Shown: piece after piece, positions 47,579-56,953 of the stretch | Numbering within the stretch: the first letter of the stretch is position 1 | How the letters are laid out: each line of letters starts with the position of its first letter | Origin: an uncultured Methylophilaceae bacterium | GTDB lineage: Bacteria > Pseudomonadota > Gammaproteobacteria > Burkholderiales > Methylophilaceae | Direction: 5' to 3' | NCBI GenBank assembly: GCA_903953055.1 | Contig: CAJBIA010000008.1 | Coordinates: 1-64,000, forward strand | Length of the DNA stretch: 64,000 bases | Program-made: the position numbers and the translations under genes | The notes under the pieces: model-generated | What the model was told of the DNA's origin: nothing | The model's input: only the letters and a program-made list of their open reading frames with translations | The model's database searches: none

Positions 47579-48502
47579 TTAGTCGTTAACGGACTTGACG
47601 AAATGACCACCAAAGCCATTGCGCATCATTGATAATAACTTGTAGCTGTAGCCAGTTGCGTCTTGGCTTCTAAAGCGAGCTTGTAATGCAAGTGTTAATA
47701 CGGGTGCAGCAACCCCTTGCTCAACAGACTCCATTACTGTCCAACGCCCTTCGCCAGAATCAGCAACGTATGGAGCAACCGCAGTTAATTCTTGGTCTTC
47801 CTTAAGCGCATCAGCTGTTAAATCTAATAGCCAGCTTCGAACCACTGAACCATGACGCCACAACTCTGTGACTTGCGCTAAATCTAAATGGAAATCTGTT
47901 TTGCCTTTTAATAGATCCAGACCTTCAGCCATGGCTTGCATCATGCCGTATTCGATACCGTTATGAATCATTTTGGTGAAGTGACCAGAACCAACTGGAC
48001 CAACATGAGCCCAACCGTGCTCTTTAGATGGGGCAAGGGCTATTAGGATAGGTTCTACTACTTTTGCGATTTCAGGGGTGCTACCAACCATTAGGCAGTA
48101 CCCATTTTCTAAGCCCCAAATCCCGCCTGATGTCCCGGCATCCATAAAACCAATACCACGTTCTGCTAACCAAGCGCCTCGGCGTTGACTATCTTTGTAG
48201 TTTGAATTGCCCCCATCAATAATGATGTCGCCTTTAGAAAGCATATGAGCAAGATTTTGAATTTCAATTTCAGTGGGTTCGCCGCTTGGCAGCATTAACC
48301 AAACAATCCGTTTTTCGCCGTTATCGCCCAATTTTGAAACTGCATCGGGTACCGAGCACGCCGCAATCATGCCTTCATTTTCGGTTAGCTTTGTCACAAC
48401 TTCTATACTTCTATCATATCCAACAACATCTATACCACTGCGAAGCAAGCGTGAGGTCATGTTTCCACCCATCTTGCCCAAACCGATCATTGCAAGTTTC
48501 AT
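47579..48502 (-). CDS. gnd: 6-phosphogluconate dehydrogenase, decarboxylating (short, GndA/YqeC type)
   Basis: A 307-residue enzyme, much shorter than the 470-residue E. coli Gnd, so of the short YqeC-like type often NAD-linked. IGLGKMGGNMTSRLL is the dinucleotide fold and DAGTSGGIWGLENGYCLMVGG-like region plus KMIHNGIEYGMMQ hold the substrate motifs and catalytic Lys. It releases CO2 and ribulose-5-phosphate, the acceptor of formaldehyde in the RuMP cycle. An AAGGAAA site precedes the ATG. It is divergent from pgl. Confidence 0.93.
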   Translation of the reverse strand: MKLAMIGLGKMGGNMTSRLLRSGIDVVGYDRSIEVVTKLTENEGMIAACSVPDAVSKLGDNGEKRIVWLMLPSGEPTEIEIQNLAHMLSKGDIIIDGGNSNYKDSQRRGAWLAERGIGFMDAGTSGGIWGLENGYCLMVGSTPEIAKVVEPILIALAPSKEHGWAHVGPVGSGHFTKMIHNGIEYGMMQAMAEGLDLLKGKTDFHLDLAQVTELWRHGSVVRSWLLDLTADALKEDQELTAVAPYVADSGEGRWTVMESVEQGVAAPVLTLALQARFRSQDATGYSYKLLSMMRNGFGGHFVKSVND

Positions 48503-48563
48503 TGTTTTTCCTTGATTAGGATATAGTCTGCCGTCGTCCTTTTGGGTAAGATGGCGAGCTAAA

Positions 48564-48594
48564 TTGATTCATTAAAATAGTAAGCAATTATAAC
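48564..48594 (+). promoter_or_regulatory. Candidate promoter of pgl
   Basis: TTGATT (48564-48569) with TATAAC (48589-48594) at a 19-base spacing, or ATTATA at 17. It sits 17 bases upstream of the pgl ATG, so the leader would be short. Confidence 0.3.
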
Positions 48595-48610
48595 GTGAAG
48601 GCTTTGCATC

Positions 48611-49312
48611 ATGCAAAACACAAACCAAGAAAAATCAAAGCAAATCAGCCGCTGGCACGATTTTGAAACACAAGACGCAATTAATCATGCAACATTAAAT
48701 AGAATTTTAGCTGCAGCGGATGAGGCAATCGCCACTCGTGGTCATTTTTCAATTGTTTTAGCAGGGGGTGCAACGCCTAAAAGCGTTTATGCTTTACTTA
48801 AAGAAGCAAACGCAGATTGGGCGCATTGGCATATTTATCACAATGATGACCGTTGCTTGCCAAAAGATAATGCTGAACGCAATAGTTTAATGGCTCGCAC
48901 TACTTGGCTAAATCATGTAAGCATTCCTGCAAATCAAATTCATGATATCCCAGCTGAATTGGGTAATATTGATGGCGCCAAAGCCTATGCTAAAACGCTT
49001 CATGGGCTACTAGCGTTTGATTTGGTGCTTTTAGGATTGGGTGAAGACGGTCATACGGCTAGCTTATTTCCCAATCAAGCAGTCGACAATTCTGCTGATG
49101 CAGTGCCTGTATTTGACGCACCTAAACCACCATCTGATCGAATCACAATGAGTCAGCAGCGTTTAAGCAACACCCGAGAGGTAATTTTCTTGGTGACGGG
49201 GGCAGGCAAGCAAGAGGCTGTGAATAATTGGCGTCAAGGGGTCGCCATTCCAGCTACTTTGATTACACCTGAAAATGGTGTTGATGTTTATTGTTTTGGC
49301 GTGACGTATTAG
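48611..49312 (+). CDS. pgl: 6-phosphogluconolactonase
   Basis: A 233-residue DevB/Pgl-type lactonase. The SIVLAGGATPKSVYALL N-terminal motif, NDDRCLPKDNAERNS and GLGEDGHTASLFPN are signatures. It hydrolyses 6-phosphogluconolactone, the step between Zwf and Gnd. The gene is transcribed away from gnd-zwf, so the three steps are adjacent but on divergent transcripts. Confidence 0.95.
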   Translation: MQNTNQEKSKQISRWHDFETQDAINHATLNRILAAADEAIATRGHFSIVLAGGATPKSVYALLKEANADWAHWHIYHNDDRCLPKDNAERNSLMARTTWLNHVSIPANQIHDIPAELGNIDGAKAYAKTLHGLLAFDLVLLGLGEDGHTASLFPNQAVDNSADAVPVFDAPKPPSDRITMSQQRLSNTREVIFLVTGAGKQEAVNNWRQGVAIPATLITPENGVDVYCFGVTY

Positions 49313-49337
49313 GAGAGAACCGTTAGTCTTGGAATGC

Positions 49338-49378
49338 ACCTAAACAAGAACCCCGAATGTCGGAGTTCTTGTTTAGGT
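49338..49378. terminator. Bidirectional terminator between pgl and apbC, containing the apbC stop codon
   Basis: A perfect 14-bp stem (49338-49351 with 49365-49378), extended inside by CCG/CGG after one mismatch around a five-base loop. The apbC stop codon (49373-49375) lies within the right arm, so the hairpin is part of the coding 3' end on that strand. Confidence 0.85.
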
Positions 49379-50461
49379 ATTTTGAATTACAATATTTGGG
49401 AACTTACTGCTTTGATCTAGCGCTAGTTGAGAGAGCTTGGATGCTGTCTTTCTAGCAATTTGTTTGTAGATGTTGGCAATTTCACCATTAGGTTCGCTAA
49501 TTACGATGGGTTTTCCACCGTCTGATTGCTCTCGAATTTTAATATCTAATGGTAAGCTGCCAAGTAAGTCTACGTTGTAGTCCTTACACATTGCTTCGCC
49601 ACCACCTGCGCCAAAAATATGCTCCTCATGTCCACAATTCGAGCATATATGCGTGCTCATGTTTTCCACAATCCCTAAAATTGGGATTCCCACTTTTTCG
49701 AACATTTTGAGGCCCTTGCGAGCATCCAAAAGCGCAATATCTTGTGGTGTGGTGACTATAATAGCTCCAGTTACTGGAACCTTTTGCGAAAGTGTCAGTT
49801 GGATGTCACCAGTGCCAGGTGGTAAGTCGACAATTAAATAATCTAAATTTTTCCATCGGGTATCTCGTAGCAATTGTTCTAGCGCCCCAGTTACCATTGG
49901 GCCTCGCCACACCATCGGAGTATCGATATCAATTAAAAATCCTATCGACATGGCTTGAATGCCATGAGCTTGCATAGCTTCTATACTTTTTCCGTCAGCA
50001 CTGTCAGGCCTTCCTGAAATGCCTAGCATCTGTGGTTGACTTGGGCCATAGATGTCAGCATCTAAAATGCCAACATTAGCACCCTCTTCTGCTAGCGCTA
50101 GTGCTAGATTAACTGCAGTCGTTGATTTGCCTACGCCGCCTTTGCCAGAAGCGATTGCAATAATGTTCTTAACGTTCTGAATGAGGGGGACCCCGCGCTG
50201 AACGCTATGCGGAACGATCCGACTGCCGATGTTGATTGTCACTTTTTCTATGCCAACAATCGAACTCAATTGAGTTTCAATCAGACTCTTCAGTTCAGAA
50301 AGTACGCTTTTTGCTGGATATCCTAAAACGATATCTATTGAAAGACTGTTGCCATCAATTTGAATGTTTTTTGCCGACTTGCTTGAGATGAAATCCACCC
50401 CAGTGTTTGGATCTATCAATTTTTTGAGAACATTTTGAATGTCTAATTCTGAAATTGCCAT
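49373..50461 (-). CDS. apbC: Mrp/ApbC family iron-sulfur cluster carrier ATPase
   Basis: A 362-residue Mrp protein: an N-terminal MIP18-like domain (1-85), then a P-loop GKGGVGKST (106-114) and the DLPPGTGD Walker B stretch, and a CSNC motif near residue 278 that binds a bridging [4Fe-4S] cluster. It delivers iron-sulfur clusters to apoproteins. It is divergent from metG, a conserved proteobacterial arrangement. Confidence 0.95.
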   Translation of the reverse strand: MAISELDIQNVLKKLIDPNTGVDFISSKSAKNIQIDGNSLSIDIVLGYPAKSVLSELKSLIETQLSSIVGIEKVTINIGSRIVPHSVQRGVPLIQNVKNIIAIASGKGGVGKSTTAVNLALALAEEGANVGILDADIYGPSQPQMLGISGRPDSADGKSIEAMQAHGIQAMSIGFLIDIDTPMVWRGPMVTGALEQLLRDTRWKNLDYLIVDLPPGTGDIQLTLSQKVPVTGAIIVTTPQDIALLDARKGLKMFEKVGIPILGIVENMSTHICSNCGHEEHIFGAGGGEAMCKDYNVDLLGSLPLDIKIREQSDGGKPIVISEPNGEIANIYKQIARKTASKLSQLALDQSSKFPNIVIQNT

Positions 50462-50579
50462 CTAAATTCCCTTGCAATAATTCTTGAGTAAAAGATTAAG
50501 GTAATTTTAACGCATGTGAAAGCGCTCGTCATTTGTTAAAATGGGCGTATTCGAACAATTTACAAATAGATTGAAATTC

Positions 50580-52631
50580 ATGAGTCGTAAAATTCTTATT
50601 ACTTCAGCACTGCCTTATGCGAATGGCAGTATCCATTTAGGCCATTTGGTTGAGTATATCCAGACTGACATTTGGGTGCGTTTTCAAAAAATGCAGGGGC
50701 ATACGGTGCATTATGTCTGTGCAGATGATACTCATGGAACACCGATCATGTTGCGGGCTGAAAAAGAGGGGATTACACCAGAGGCTTTAATCGCAAAAGT
50801 GCATAAAGAGCATTATGCGGATTTCTCAGATTTTTTAGTTGAGTTTGATAATTACTATTCAACCAACTCGTCTGAAAATAAAGCGCTAGCAAGTAGTATT
50901 TACAAGGCGCTTAAAGAGAATGGAAAAATTGCAATAAAAACCATAGAACAGTTTTATGATCCTGTTAAAAATATGTTTTTGCCTGATCGTTTCATCAAAG
51001 GCGAATGCCCTAAGTGTCATGCAAAGGATCAATATGGAGATTCATGTGAAGTCTGCGGTGCAACTTACAATCCAACGGAGTTAATTAATCCATTTTCTGC
51101 AGTTTCTGGCGCAGCGCCAGTGCGTAAGGAGACTGAGCATTACTTCTTCAAGCTTTCAGAATGCAGCAATTTCCTGCGTGGCTGGACACGTTCTGGGACG
51201 CTGCAACAAGAAGCTGCTAACAAGATGAAAGAATGGATCGGTGAGGAAGGCGAGAATAAATTGTCTGACTGGGATATCTCTCGTGATGCCCCTTATTTTG
51301 GTTTTGAGATTCCCGATGCGCCAGGCAAGTACTTTTATGTTTGGTTAGATGCACCAATCGGTTACATGGCAAGTTTTAAAAATCTATGTGATAAAAAGGG
51401 TCTCGATTTTGATGAGTATTGGAAATCGGACTCTAAGACAGAGCTTTACCATTTTATTGGTAAAGACATTTTATATTTTCACGCCTTATTTTGGCCTGCA
51501 ACATTGGAGTACGCTGGCTATCGCAAGCCAACTCAAGTTTTCTCGCATGGCTTTTTAACGGTGAATGGTGAAAAGATGTCTAAGTCTCGCGGTACTTTTA
51601 TTACTGCGCGGAGCTATTTGGATCATATTGGAAATCCTGAGTATTTGCGTTATTACTATGCGGCAAAACTAAATGGCAGTATGGAAGACATTGACTTAAA
51701 CTTAGAAGACTTTGTTGCTCGTGTTAACAGTGATTTGGTTGGAAAATACATTAATATCGCTAGCCGCACGGCGGGGTTTATCAATAAGCGCTTTGCTGGG
51801 AAATTGGTTTCAGCTAATAAACATGCTGTTGTAGAAATAATTAAAGCGGCTGCACCTGAAATTGCTAAAGCTTATGAAGCGCGGGATTATAGCCGTGCGC
51901 AACGTGAAATTATGCGTTTAGCTGATTTGGCTAATGCTGATGTTGCAGAGGCGGCACCTTGGGTTGTGGCGAAGCAAGCGGGTGATGTGGCGCAAGCTAA
52001 ATTACATGCAGATTGTTCAAGTGCGCTTGAGATGTTCCGCTTACTTACACTTTACTTAAAGCCAGCATTGCCGGATTTGGCAGATAATATTGAACGTTTC
52101 TTAAATATTGCACCGCTTACATGGGCTAGCGTGAATGATTCCTTTGATGACGGTCATGTGATTAACGAATATACCCATTTAATTACCAGAATAGACTCGA
52201 AAAACATTGAAGCTATGACAAATGCGAATAAAGAAACTTTGCAACAAACCCCTGTGCTGGCGGCATCTAAACCTGCCCCAATAGTGTCTGAAAATGACGG
52301 TGATTACATCTCTATTGATGATTTTACTAAGGTAGATTTACGAATTGCAAAAATTGTTAATGCTGAGCATGTTGATGGTGCAGAAAAGTTGCTGAGATTG
52401 AGCTTAGATATCGGTGAGGCTACTCCACGGCAAGTATTTGCAGGCATCAAGTCTGCTTACGATCCTGAGACTTTGATCGGTCGATTAACTGTTATGGTGG
52501 CAAATCTTGCGCCACGCAAGATGAAGTTCGGTATGTCTGATGGAATGGTGTTAGCTGCAAGCGATGAGCATGGCGGCCCATTTATTTTATCGCCGGACAT
52601 AGGCGCTCAAGCTGGGATGCGGGTTAAATAA
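50580..52631 (+). CDS. metG: Methionyl-tRNA synthetase
   Basis: A 683-residue class I synthetase. [14 protein letters not shown] holds the HIGH-type motif, a four-Cys zinc knuckle lies in [17 protein letters not shown], the KMSKS motif is intact and a C-terminal tRNA-binding (Arc1p/EMAP-like) domain covers about 580-683. The ATG at 50580 fits relatives; the frame upstream to 50541 adds 13 unlikely residues. It ends at a shared 23-bp terminator hairpin. Confidence 0.97.
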   Translation: MSRKILITSALPYANGSIHLGHLVEYIQTDIWVRFQKMQGHTVHYVCADDTHGTPIMLRAEKEGITPEALIAKVHKEHYADFSDFLVEFDNYYSTNSSENKALASSIYKALKENGKIAIKTIEQFYDPVKNMFLPDRFIKGECPKCHAKDQYGDSCEVCGATYNPTELINPFSAVSGAAPVRKETEHYFFKLSECSNFLRGWTRSGTLQQEAANKMKEWIGEEGENKLSDWDISRDAPYFGFEIPDAPGKYFYVWLDAPIGYMASFKNLCDKKGLDFDEYWKSDSKTELYHFIGKDILYFHALFWPATLEYAGYRKPTQVFSHGFLTVNGEKMSKSRGTFITARSYLDHIGNPEYLRYYYAAKLNGSMEDIDLNLEDFVARVNSDLVGKYINIASRTAGFINKRFAGKLVSANKHAVVEIIKAAAPEIAKAYEARDYSRAQREIMRLADLANADVAEAAPWVVAKQAGDVAQAKLHADCSSALEMFRLLTLYLKPALPDLADNIERFLNIAPLTWASVNDSFDDGHVINEYTHLITRIDSKNIEAMTNANKETLQQTPVLAASKPAPIVSENDGDYISIDDFTKVDLRIAKIVNAEHVDGAEKLLRLSLDIGEATPRQVFAGIKSAYDPETLIGRLTVMVANLAPRKMKFGMSDGMVLAASDEHGGPFILSPDIGAQAGMRVK

Positions 52632-52634
52632 ATT

Positions 52635-52684
52635 ATTAATGCTATAAAAAAGCCCGCTGATGCGGGCTTTTTTATAGCATTAAT
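52635..52684. terminator. 23-bp perfect bidirectional terminator between metG and pyrF
   Basis: A perfect 23-bp stem (52635-52657 with 52662-52684) with loop TGAT. The core is AGCCCGC/GCGGGCT, flanked by six A on the left and six T on the right. The pyrF stop codon (52672-52674) lies in the right arm. It is the longest perfect inverted repeat I noticed in the window. Confidence 0.95.
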
Positions 52685-53370
52685 TCCCTATTGATCTTTA
52701 TAAGCGTTTCTAGCGGTGTTGGTGACTGTGTAATTGGTCGACCAATAACTAAATAGCTCGATCCTAGAGCTAAGCCTTGGCTTGGGGTTACCACCCGAGA
52801 TTGATCATCAATGTTTGTATCTGAAGGACGAATGCCTGGCGTCACTAAACAGAAATCGTCTCCTAAGGCTTTACGTAAAACAGGGGCTTCCTGCGCAGAA
52901 CAAACAACGCCATCAAGACCGGATTTTTTTGTGAGTAGAGAAAGTTTCAATACTTGGGCTGCAACTGACCCAGTCACCCCAACTTCATTGAGCATGCTTT
53001 GATTCATGCTGGTAAGGACGGTTACAGCAATGAGTAGGGGTTTTTGGCCTGATCGGTCAACACCCTCACGTGCCGCTTCCATCATGCCGCTTCCACCAGA
53101 TGCATGTACGTTCAGCATCCATACTCCTAATCGACTTGCTGCTTCGCAGGCTTTGCCGACAGTGGTTGGAATATCATGAAATTTTAAATCTAAAAATATT
53201 CCAAAGCCCTTTGAGATAAGTGTTTCAATAAGCTGAGGGCCAGCAGCAGTAAATAGCTCTTTCCCTATTTTTAATCTGCAAAGCTTTGGATCCAGTTGTT
53301 GCACAAAATTAAGTGCAACTTGAGGGCTCGGATAATCTAAAGCAATAACAATTTTAGGGTCATCTATCAT
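52672..53370 (-). CDS. pyrF: Orotidine 5'-phosphate decarboxylase
   Basis: A 232-residue OMP decarboxylase. The catalytic DLKFHDIPTTVG is present, along with VTPGIRPS and the phosphate-binding VIGRPIT. The ATG at 53370 (MIDDPKIVIALDY) fits the family; the longer frame to 53442 overlaps lapB. It makes UMP. It lies five bases after the lapB stop, as in many proteobacteria. Confidence 0.96.
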   Translation of the reverse strand: MIDDPKIVIALDYPSPQVALNFVQQLDPKLCRLKIGKELFTAAGPQLIETLISKGFGIFLDLKFHDIPTTVGKACEAASRLGVWMLNVHASGGSGMMEAAREGVDRSGQKPLLIAVTVLTSMNQSMLNEVGVTGSVAAQVLKLSLLTKKSGLDGVVCSAQEAPVLRKALGDDFCLVTPGIRPSDTNIDDQSRVVTPSQGLALGSSYLVIGRPITQSPTPLETLIKINRELML

Positions 53371-53375
53371 GTGGT

Positions 53376-54539
53376 TCAAATTGCAGTTTCTTTTGGTTCC
53401 GAAGGAAGAGATTCCCATGCATTGCATGCGGGACATTGCCAATGGAAGTTACGGGCTTTAAAGCCGCATTGATCACAATAATACGCGTTGCGGTTACCTA
53501 TGGCATAACGGATAGTTTGGTGCATTAAGTTAATGTCGCTGTTGGTATTCGCATTTTGCAGTCCCCGCGCTTTTAGGAGTTGATCTAACGTTTGTAAGCT
53601 AGGTTTTCTTTCTAAATCCTTGAGCGCTAGATTCGCTGCCGCATCCGCTCCTTGCTCAGTGAGAGTAATTTCAAATACCACAGAGAGTAGGGTTGGTAGT
53701 TTGTAGTTTTGAAAATATTCTTTTATTAGTTGAATGCCTTCATTAAGTTCACCCAGCTCTCTATAGCTGTTCAATAACTTATGAGCAACCAGTCCGAGAT
53801 ATTCTGGCTTTTGAAACTCAACACGTTTCCAGAAGGCGATTGCGAGCTTATATGCTTTGCTACTTGCTTCCATATCTCCAAGCATGATATTAGCTCTTAC
53901 GCAATTTTTATTAGCATCTAAGGCCATCTCAAGTTCATGTCGTGCTGTGTGACCATCTTGGTCAAGCATGGATTTAATTGCCATTTCACAATAAAACTGC
54001 GCCACTTCTTTACGGAAAGAAACCCCAGAAACACGTTCTAGTTCAGTGGCGGTCTTAATAGCACGTTGCCATTCACGCTCGCGGATATAAATTTCTAATA
54101 AGGCGCGAAGCGCTGGTTGTTTGTACCTACTATCATCTAACCCGCTAAATAATTCTTCTGCACGGTCATATAAGCCTGCTTTTAGATAATCTTGTGCAAG
54201 CTCTGCTTTAATAGCTTTTCTTTGTTCAGATGGTAATTCCTTACGTTCCAGAAGGCTTAAGTGCATATTAATTGCACGATCTACTTCGCCGCTTCGGCGG
54301 AATAAGCTGCCTAACGCAAAGTGAAGTTCTAATGATTCCGAATTGGCCTGAGCAGCCTCAATAAAAGCTTCAATAGCTTTATCCTGTTGGTCGGTAATAA
54401 GGAAATTTAAGCCTTTAAAATAAGCAGCAGGTAAGCTGGTTGATTCAGACAGTAATTGTTTGATATCAATTCGTGCTGCAACCCATCCAAGCGCAAAAAA
54501 GAGGGGGATGGCAATAAGCCACCAATATTCAAAATCCAT
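53376..54539 (-). CDS. lapB: Lipopolysaccharide assembly protein LapB (YciM)
   Basis: A 387-residue protein: an N-terminal membrane helix (about 3-20), nine or so TPR-like repeats (residues about 45-330) and a C-terminal rubredoxin-like metal site of two CxxC pairs (CDQC and CPAC). LapB links LPS synthesis to export and controls LpxC turnover by FtsH. The start overlaps the lapA stop by one base. Confidence 0.93.
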   Translation of the reverse strand: MDFEYWWLIAIPLFFALGWVAARIDIKQLLSESTSLPAAYFKGLNFLITDQQDKAIEAFIEAAQANSESLELHFALGSLFRRSGEVDRAINMHLSLLERKELPSEQRKAIKAELAQDYLKAGLYDRAEELFSGLDDSRYKQPALRALLEIYIREREWQRAIKTATELERVSGVSFRKEVAQFYCEMAIKSMLDQDGHTARHELEMALDANKNCVRANIMLGDMEASSKAYKLAIAFWKRVEFQKPEYLGLVAHKLLNSYRELGELNEGIQLIKEYFQNYKLPTLLSVVFEITLTEQGADAAANLALKDLERKPSLQTLDQLLKARGLQNANTNSDINLMHQTIRYAIGNRNAYYCDQCGFKARNFHWQCPACNAWESLPSEPKETAI

Positions 54540-54805
54540 TATTTCTCGCCTTGAATCTTGTTTGAATAAACATTTTCATTTCTTAATCGATTTAACTCGC
54601 GGCGAAGTTTAATAAATGTCGGCATGATGGCAATTAGGCTGGCAACTATACCCGACAAAAATACTATGAATAATATGAGTGAAAATGGGGCTTGCCATGA
54701 TGCGCCTAGATAATAAAAAAGGGTGACTGGGTAAGCATTCTTCAGGGCAAAACCTGTCAGAAGAATGAATAGTGTTGTGCCCAAAATTGTGTAAATAATT
54801 CGCAT
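54539..54805 (-). CDS. lapA: LapA (DUF1049) inner-membrane protein
   Basis: An 88-residue protein with two membrane helices (about 4-22 and 38-62) and a charged tail. This is the LapA/YciS form; it pairs with LapB. It lies downstream of the ihfB terminator, so it probably has its own promoter. Confidence 0.88.
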   Translation of the reverse strand: MRIIYTILGTTLFILLTGFALKNAYPVTLFYYLGASWQAPFSLILFIVFLSGIVASLIAIMPTFIKLRRELNRLRNENVYSNKIQGEK

Positions 54806-54854
54806 GTTTTCGATTTTACTGGCGCTAGCTAAAAAGGGCTAGGTAAAAATGATA

Positions 54855-54905
54855 TAAAAAAACGGCAGATCCTCGATCTTTCGATTTTGGAAACTACCGT
54901 TTTTG
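54855..54905 (-). terminator. Terminator after ihfB
   Basis: On the minus strand ACGGTAG (54900-54894) pairs with CTGCCGT (54868-54862), with one G-U pair and inner helices of TTCC/GGA and TCGA/TCGA, followed by seven T. It ends the cmk-rpsA-ihfB transcripts before lapA. Confidence 0.7.
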
Positions 54906-54949
54906 AGAATCAACCAAAATAAAACTGATTGATGGATGACGCTTAGAAG

Positions 54950-55231
54950 CTAGACTAAATCTACGCGTTCACGTAACTCTTTTCCAGCTTTAAAATGAGG
55001 TACATGCTTAGCAGGCACTTCAACTTTACTGCCAGTTTTTGGATTGCGACCTAGGCGAGGCGGTCTGTAATTTAGACTGAAACTACCAAAGCCTCTAATT
55101 TCAATTCGCTCACCAGCTGCTAAGTTTTCCGTCATTGAGTCAACAATTGCTTTGACTGAAAGTTCAGCATCTTTGACTACAAGCTGAGGAAAACGTGCTG
55201 CTAAGTTAAGAATAAGCTCAGATTTTGTCAT
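54950..55231 (-). CDS. ihfB: Integration host factor beta subunit
   Basis: A 93-residue HU/IHF-family DNA-bending protein with the [25 protein letters not shown] arm region characteristic of IhfB. With IhfA it bends DNA at specific sites. A strong AGGTGGAAAG site precedes the ATG. The position directly after rpsA is conserved in proteobacteria. Confidence 0.95.
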   Translation of the reverse strand: MTKSELILNLAARFPQLVVKDAELSVKAIVDSMTENLAAGERIEIRGFGSFSLNYRPPRLGRNPKTGSKVEVPAKHVPHFKAGKELRERVDLV

Positions 55232-55242
55232 TGCTTTCCACC

Positions 55243-56757
55243 TTATTCGTTATTTTTGCTATCAAGCTTAGCTTTAAGCAATGCGCCTAAATTTGTAGTG
55301 CCTGCGGTTGCAGCGCCATCATCTGGCACTTGAGTTGCTTCTTTAGCTGCTTTTGTTGCTTTAGCTTTAGGTTTAGCTTCAGGTTTTTCTTCTGAAGTTG
55401 CACCAGATGGATCAGGCGTAAGTTGCTTAACCCCTAGTGAAATTCGTTCTTTTTCAACATCAATGCTCAATACTAGCGCTTCAAGCTCGTCACCTTTTTT
55501 GAAGTTTCGAATTGCTTCTTCGCCAGTTTGTGTCCATGAAAGATCTGATAAGTGAACTAAACCATCAATCCCGCCTGGTAACCCAATGAATACACCGAAG
55601 TCGGTGATAGATTTAATTTGCCCGCTTACCTTGTCTGATTTCTTATGGGTTGCAGCGAAGTCATCCCATGGATTTGTTTGACATTGCTTCATGCCCAAAG
55701 ATAAACGACGACGATCTTCGTCGATCTCTAGAATCATAACTTCAACTTCATCACCTAATTGAGCTATCTTGGCTGGATGGACATTTTTGTTAGTCCAATC
55801 CATTTCTGAAACGTGAACAAGGCCTTCAATGCCTGGTTCAATTTCAACGAATGCACCGTAGTCAGTTAAGTTAGTTACTTTGCCGAATAAACGAGTATTG
55901 GCTGGGTATCGACGGCTTAATGCAACCCATGGATCATCGCCAAGTTGTTTAATTCCAAGAGATACACGGTTTTTATCTTGATCAAACTTAAGGATTTTGG
56001 CTTCAACTTCTTCACCAACAGTCAAAACTTCTGATGGGTGTTTTACACGGCGCCATGCCAAGTCGGTAATGTGGAGCAAACCATCGATGCCACCCAAGTC
56101 AACGAATGCACCATAATCAGTAATGTTTTTCACAATACCTTTAACAACAGCACCTTCTTTTAGTGAACCCATTAATGCTTCACGATCAGCACCCATGCTG
56201 TCTTCTAGAACAGCGCGACGTGAAACAACAACGTTATTGCGTTTGCGATCTAGCTTTATTACTTTGAAATCCCACTCTTTGTTTTCGAATGGTGTCGTAT
56301 CTTTTACTGGACGTAAATCAACCAATGAGCCAGGAAGGAAGGCGCGTATACCATTCACCATGACAGTTAATCCGCCCTTGACGCGACCATTTACCATGCC
56401 CTTGATGATGCGAGCTTCATTCATCGCTTCTTCAAGATCTAGCCATGCTGCTAGACGTTTCGCTTTTTCACGTGATAATTTTGTTGAGCCGTAACCATCT
56501 TCTAATGACTCGATGCAAACTTTAACGAAGTCGCCAACTTGGACTTCAATTTCGCCACGGTCATTTAAAAACTCGGTTGCGTCAATTACGCTTTCAGATT
56601 TGAGACCGGCATTAACTACAACGAAATCAGAATCAATTGAAACAACTTCCGCGGTGATTACTTCACCTGAGCGCATTTCTTGGCGAGCAAGACTTTCTTC
56701 AAATAACGCTGCGAAACTTTCGCCTATAGGGGCGGTTGAGGTTGAAACATTAGCCAT
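55243..56757 (-). CDS. rpsA: Ribosomal protein bS1 lacking the sixth S1 domain
   Basis: A 504-residue S1 from the ATG at 56757 ([15 protein letters not shown]). Five S1 domains can be counted, starting near residues 28, 108, 192, 277 and 364; the fifth begins [18 protein letters not shown]. After [11 protein letters not shown] comes a Lys/Ala/Glu-rich linker and the [10 protein letters not shown] tail, where E. coli and most betaproteobacterial proteins (about 555-570 residues) have a sixth domain. The frame is continuous, so this is an in-frame loss, not a frameshift. S1 recruits mRNA to the 30S subunit; domains 1 and 2 dock on the ribosome and 3-5 bind RNA, so main function should persist. 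Confidence 0.95.
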   Translation of the reverse strand: MANVSTSTAPIGESFAALFEESLARQEMRSGEVITAEVVSIDSDFVVVNAGLKSESVIDATEFLNDRGEIEVQVGDFVKVCIESLEDGYGSTKLSREKAKRLAAWLDLEEAMNEARIIKGMVNGRVKGGLTVMVNGIRAFLPGSLVDLRPVKDTTPFENKEWDFKVIKLDRKRNNVVVSRRAVLEDSMGADREALMGSLKEGAVVKGIVKNITDYGAFVDLGGIDGLLHITDLAWRRVKHPSEVLTVGEEVEAKILKFDQDKNRVSLGIKQLGDDPWVALSRRYPANTRLFGKVTNLTDYGAFVEIEPGIEGLVHVSEMDWTNKNVHPAKIAQLGDEVEVMILEIDEDRRRLSLGMKQCQTNPWDDFAATHKKSDKVSGQIKSITDFGVFIGLPGGIDGLVHLSDLSWTQTGEEAIRNFKKGDELEALVLSIDVEKERISLGVKQLTPDPSGATSEEKPEAKPKAKATKAAKEATQVPDDGAATAGTTNLGALLKAKLDSKNNE

Positions 56758-56776
56758 TAAAAGGTACCTAAGTAAT

Positions 56777-56792
56777 CCCACCGTGCAGTGGG
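56777..56792 (-). promoter_or_regulatory. Stem-loop in the rpsA leader
   Basis: CCCAC (56777-56781) pairs with GTGGG (56788-56792) around a six-base loop, 20 bases upstream of the rpsA ATG on the minus strand. S1 represses its own mRNA through leader hairpins in gamma-proteobacteria, so this may be a simpler counterpart. The rest of the 196-base gap to cmk is AT-rich, with a possible promoter (TTAATT, 17 bases, TAAAAT). Confidence 0.4.
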
Positions 56793-56953
56793 GTAAATTA
56801 AAAAAATTGCGAGTTTTAGGGACACGCAAAACCAAATTATTTAGAACAAAGAAAGATTTTACAATAAAACAATAATTTAATTAAGTATTTTTTAATATTT
56901 TGTTTGTTTTATAGCCTTTTTCTAAATCATATAAAACGTTCTTATGTTTGAGG

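Noticed and set aside
53371..53442. N-terminal extension of PyrF
   Set aside because: Overlaps the coding end of lapB and lacks family similarity.
56758..56835. N-terminal extension of S1
   Set aside because: Translates the leader hairpin; no start codon of quality and relatives start at MANVST-like sequence.
56123..56875. Two plus-strand frames opposite rpsA
   Set aside because: Shadows of the repeated S1 domains; no start signals or homology.
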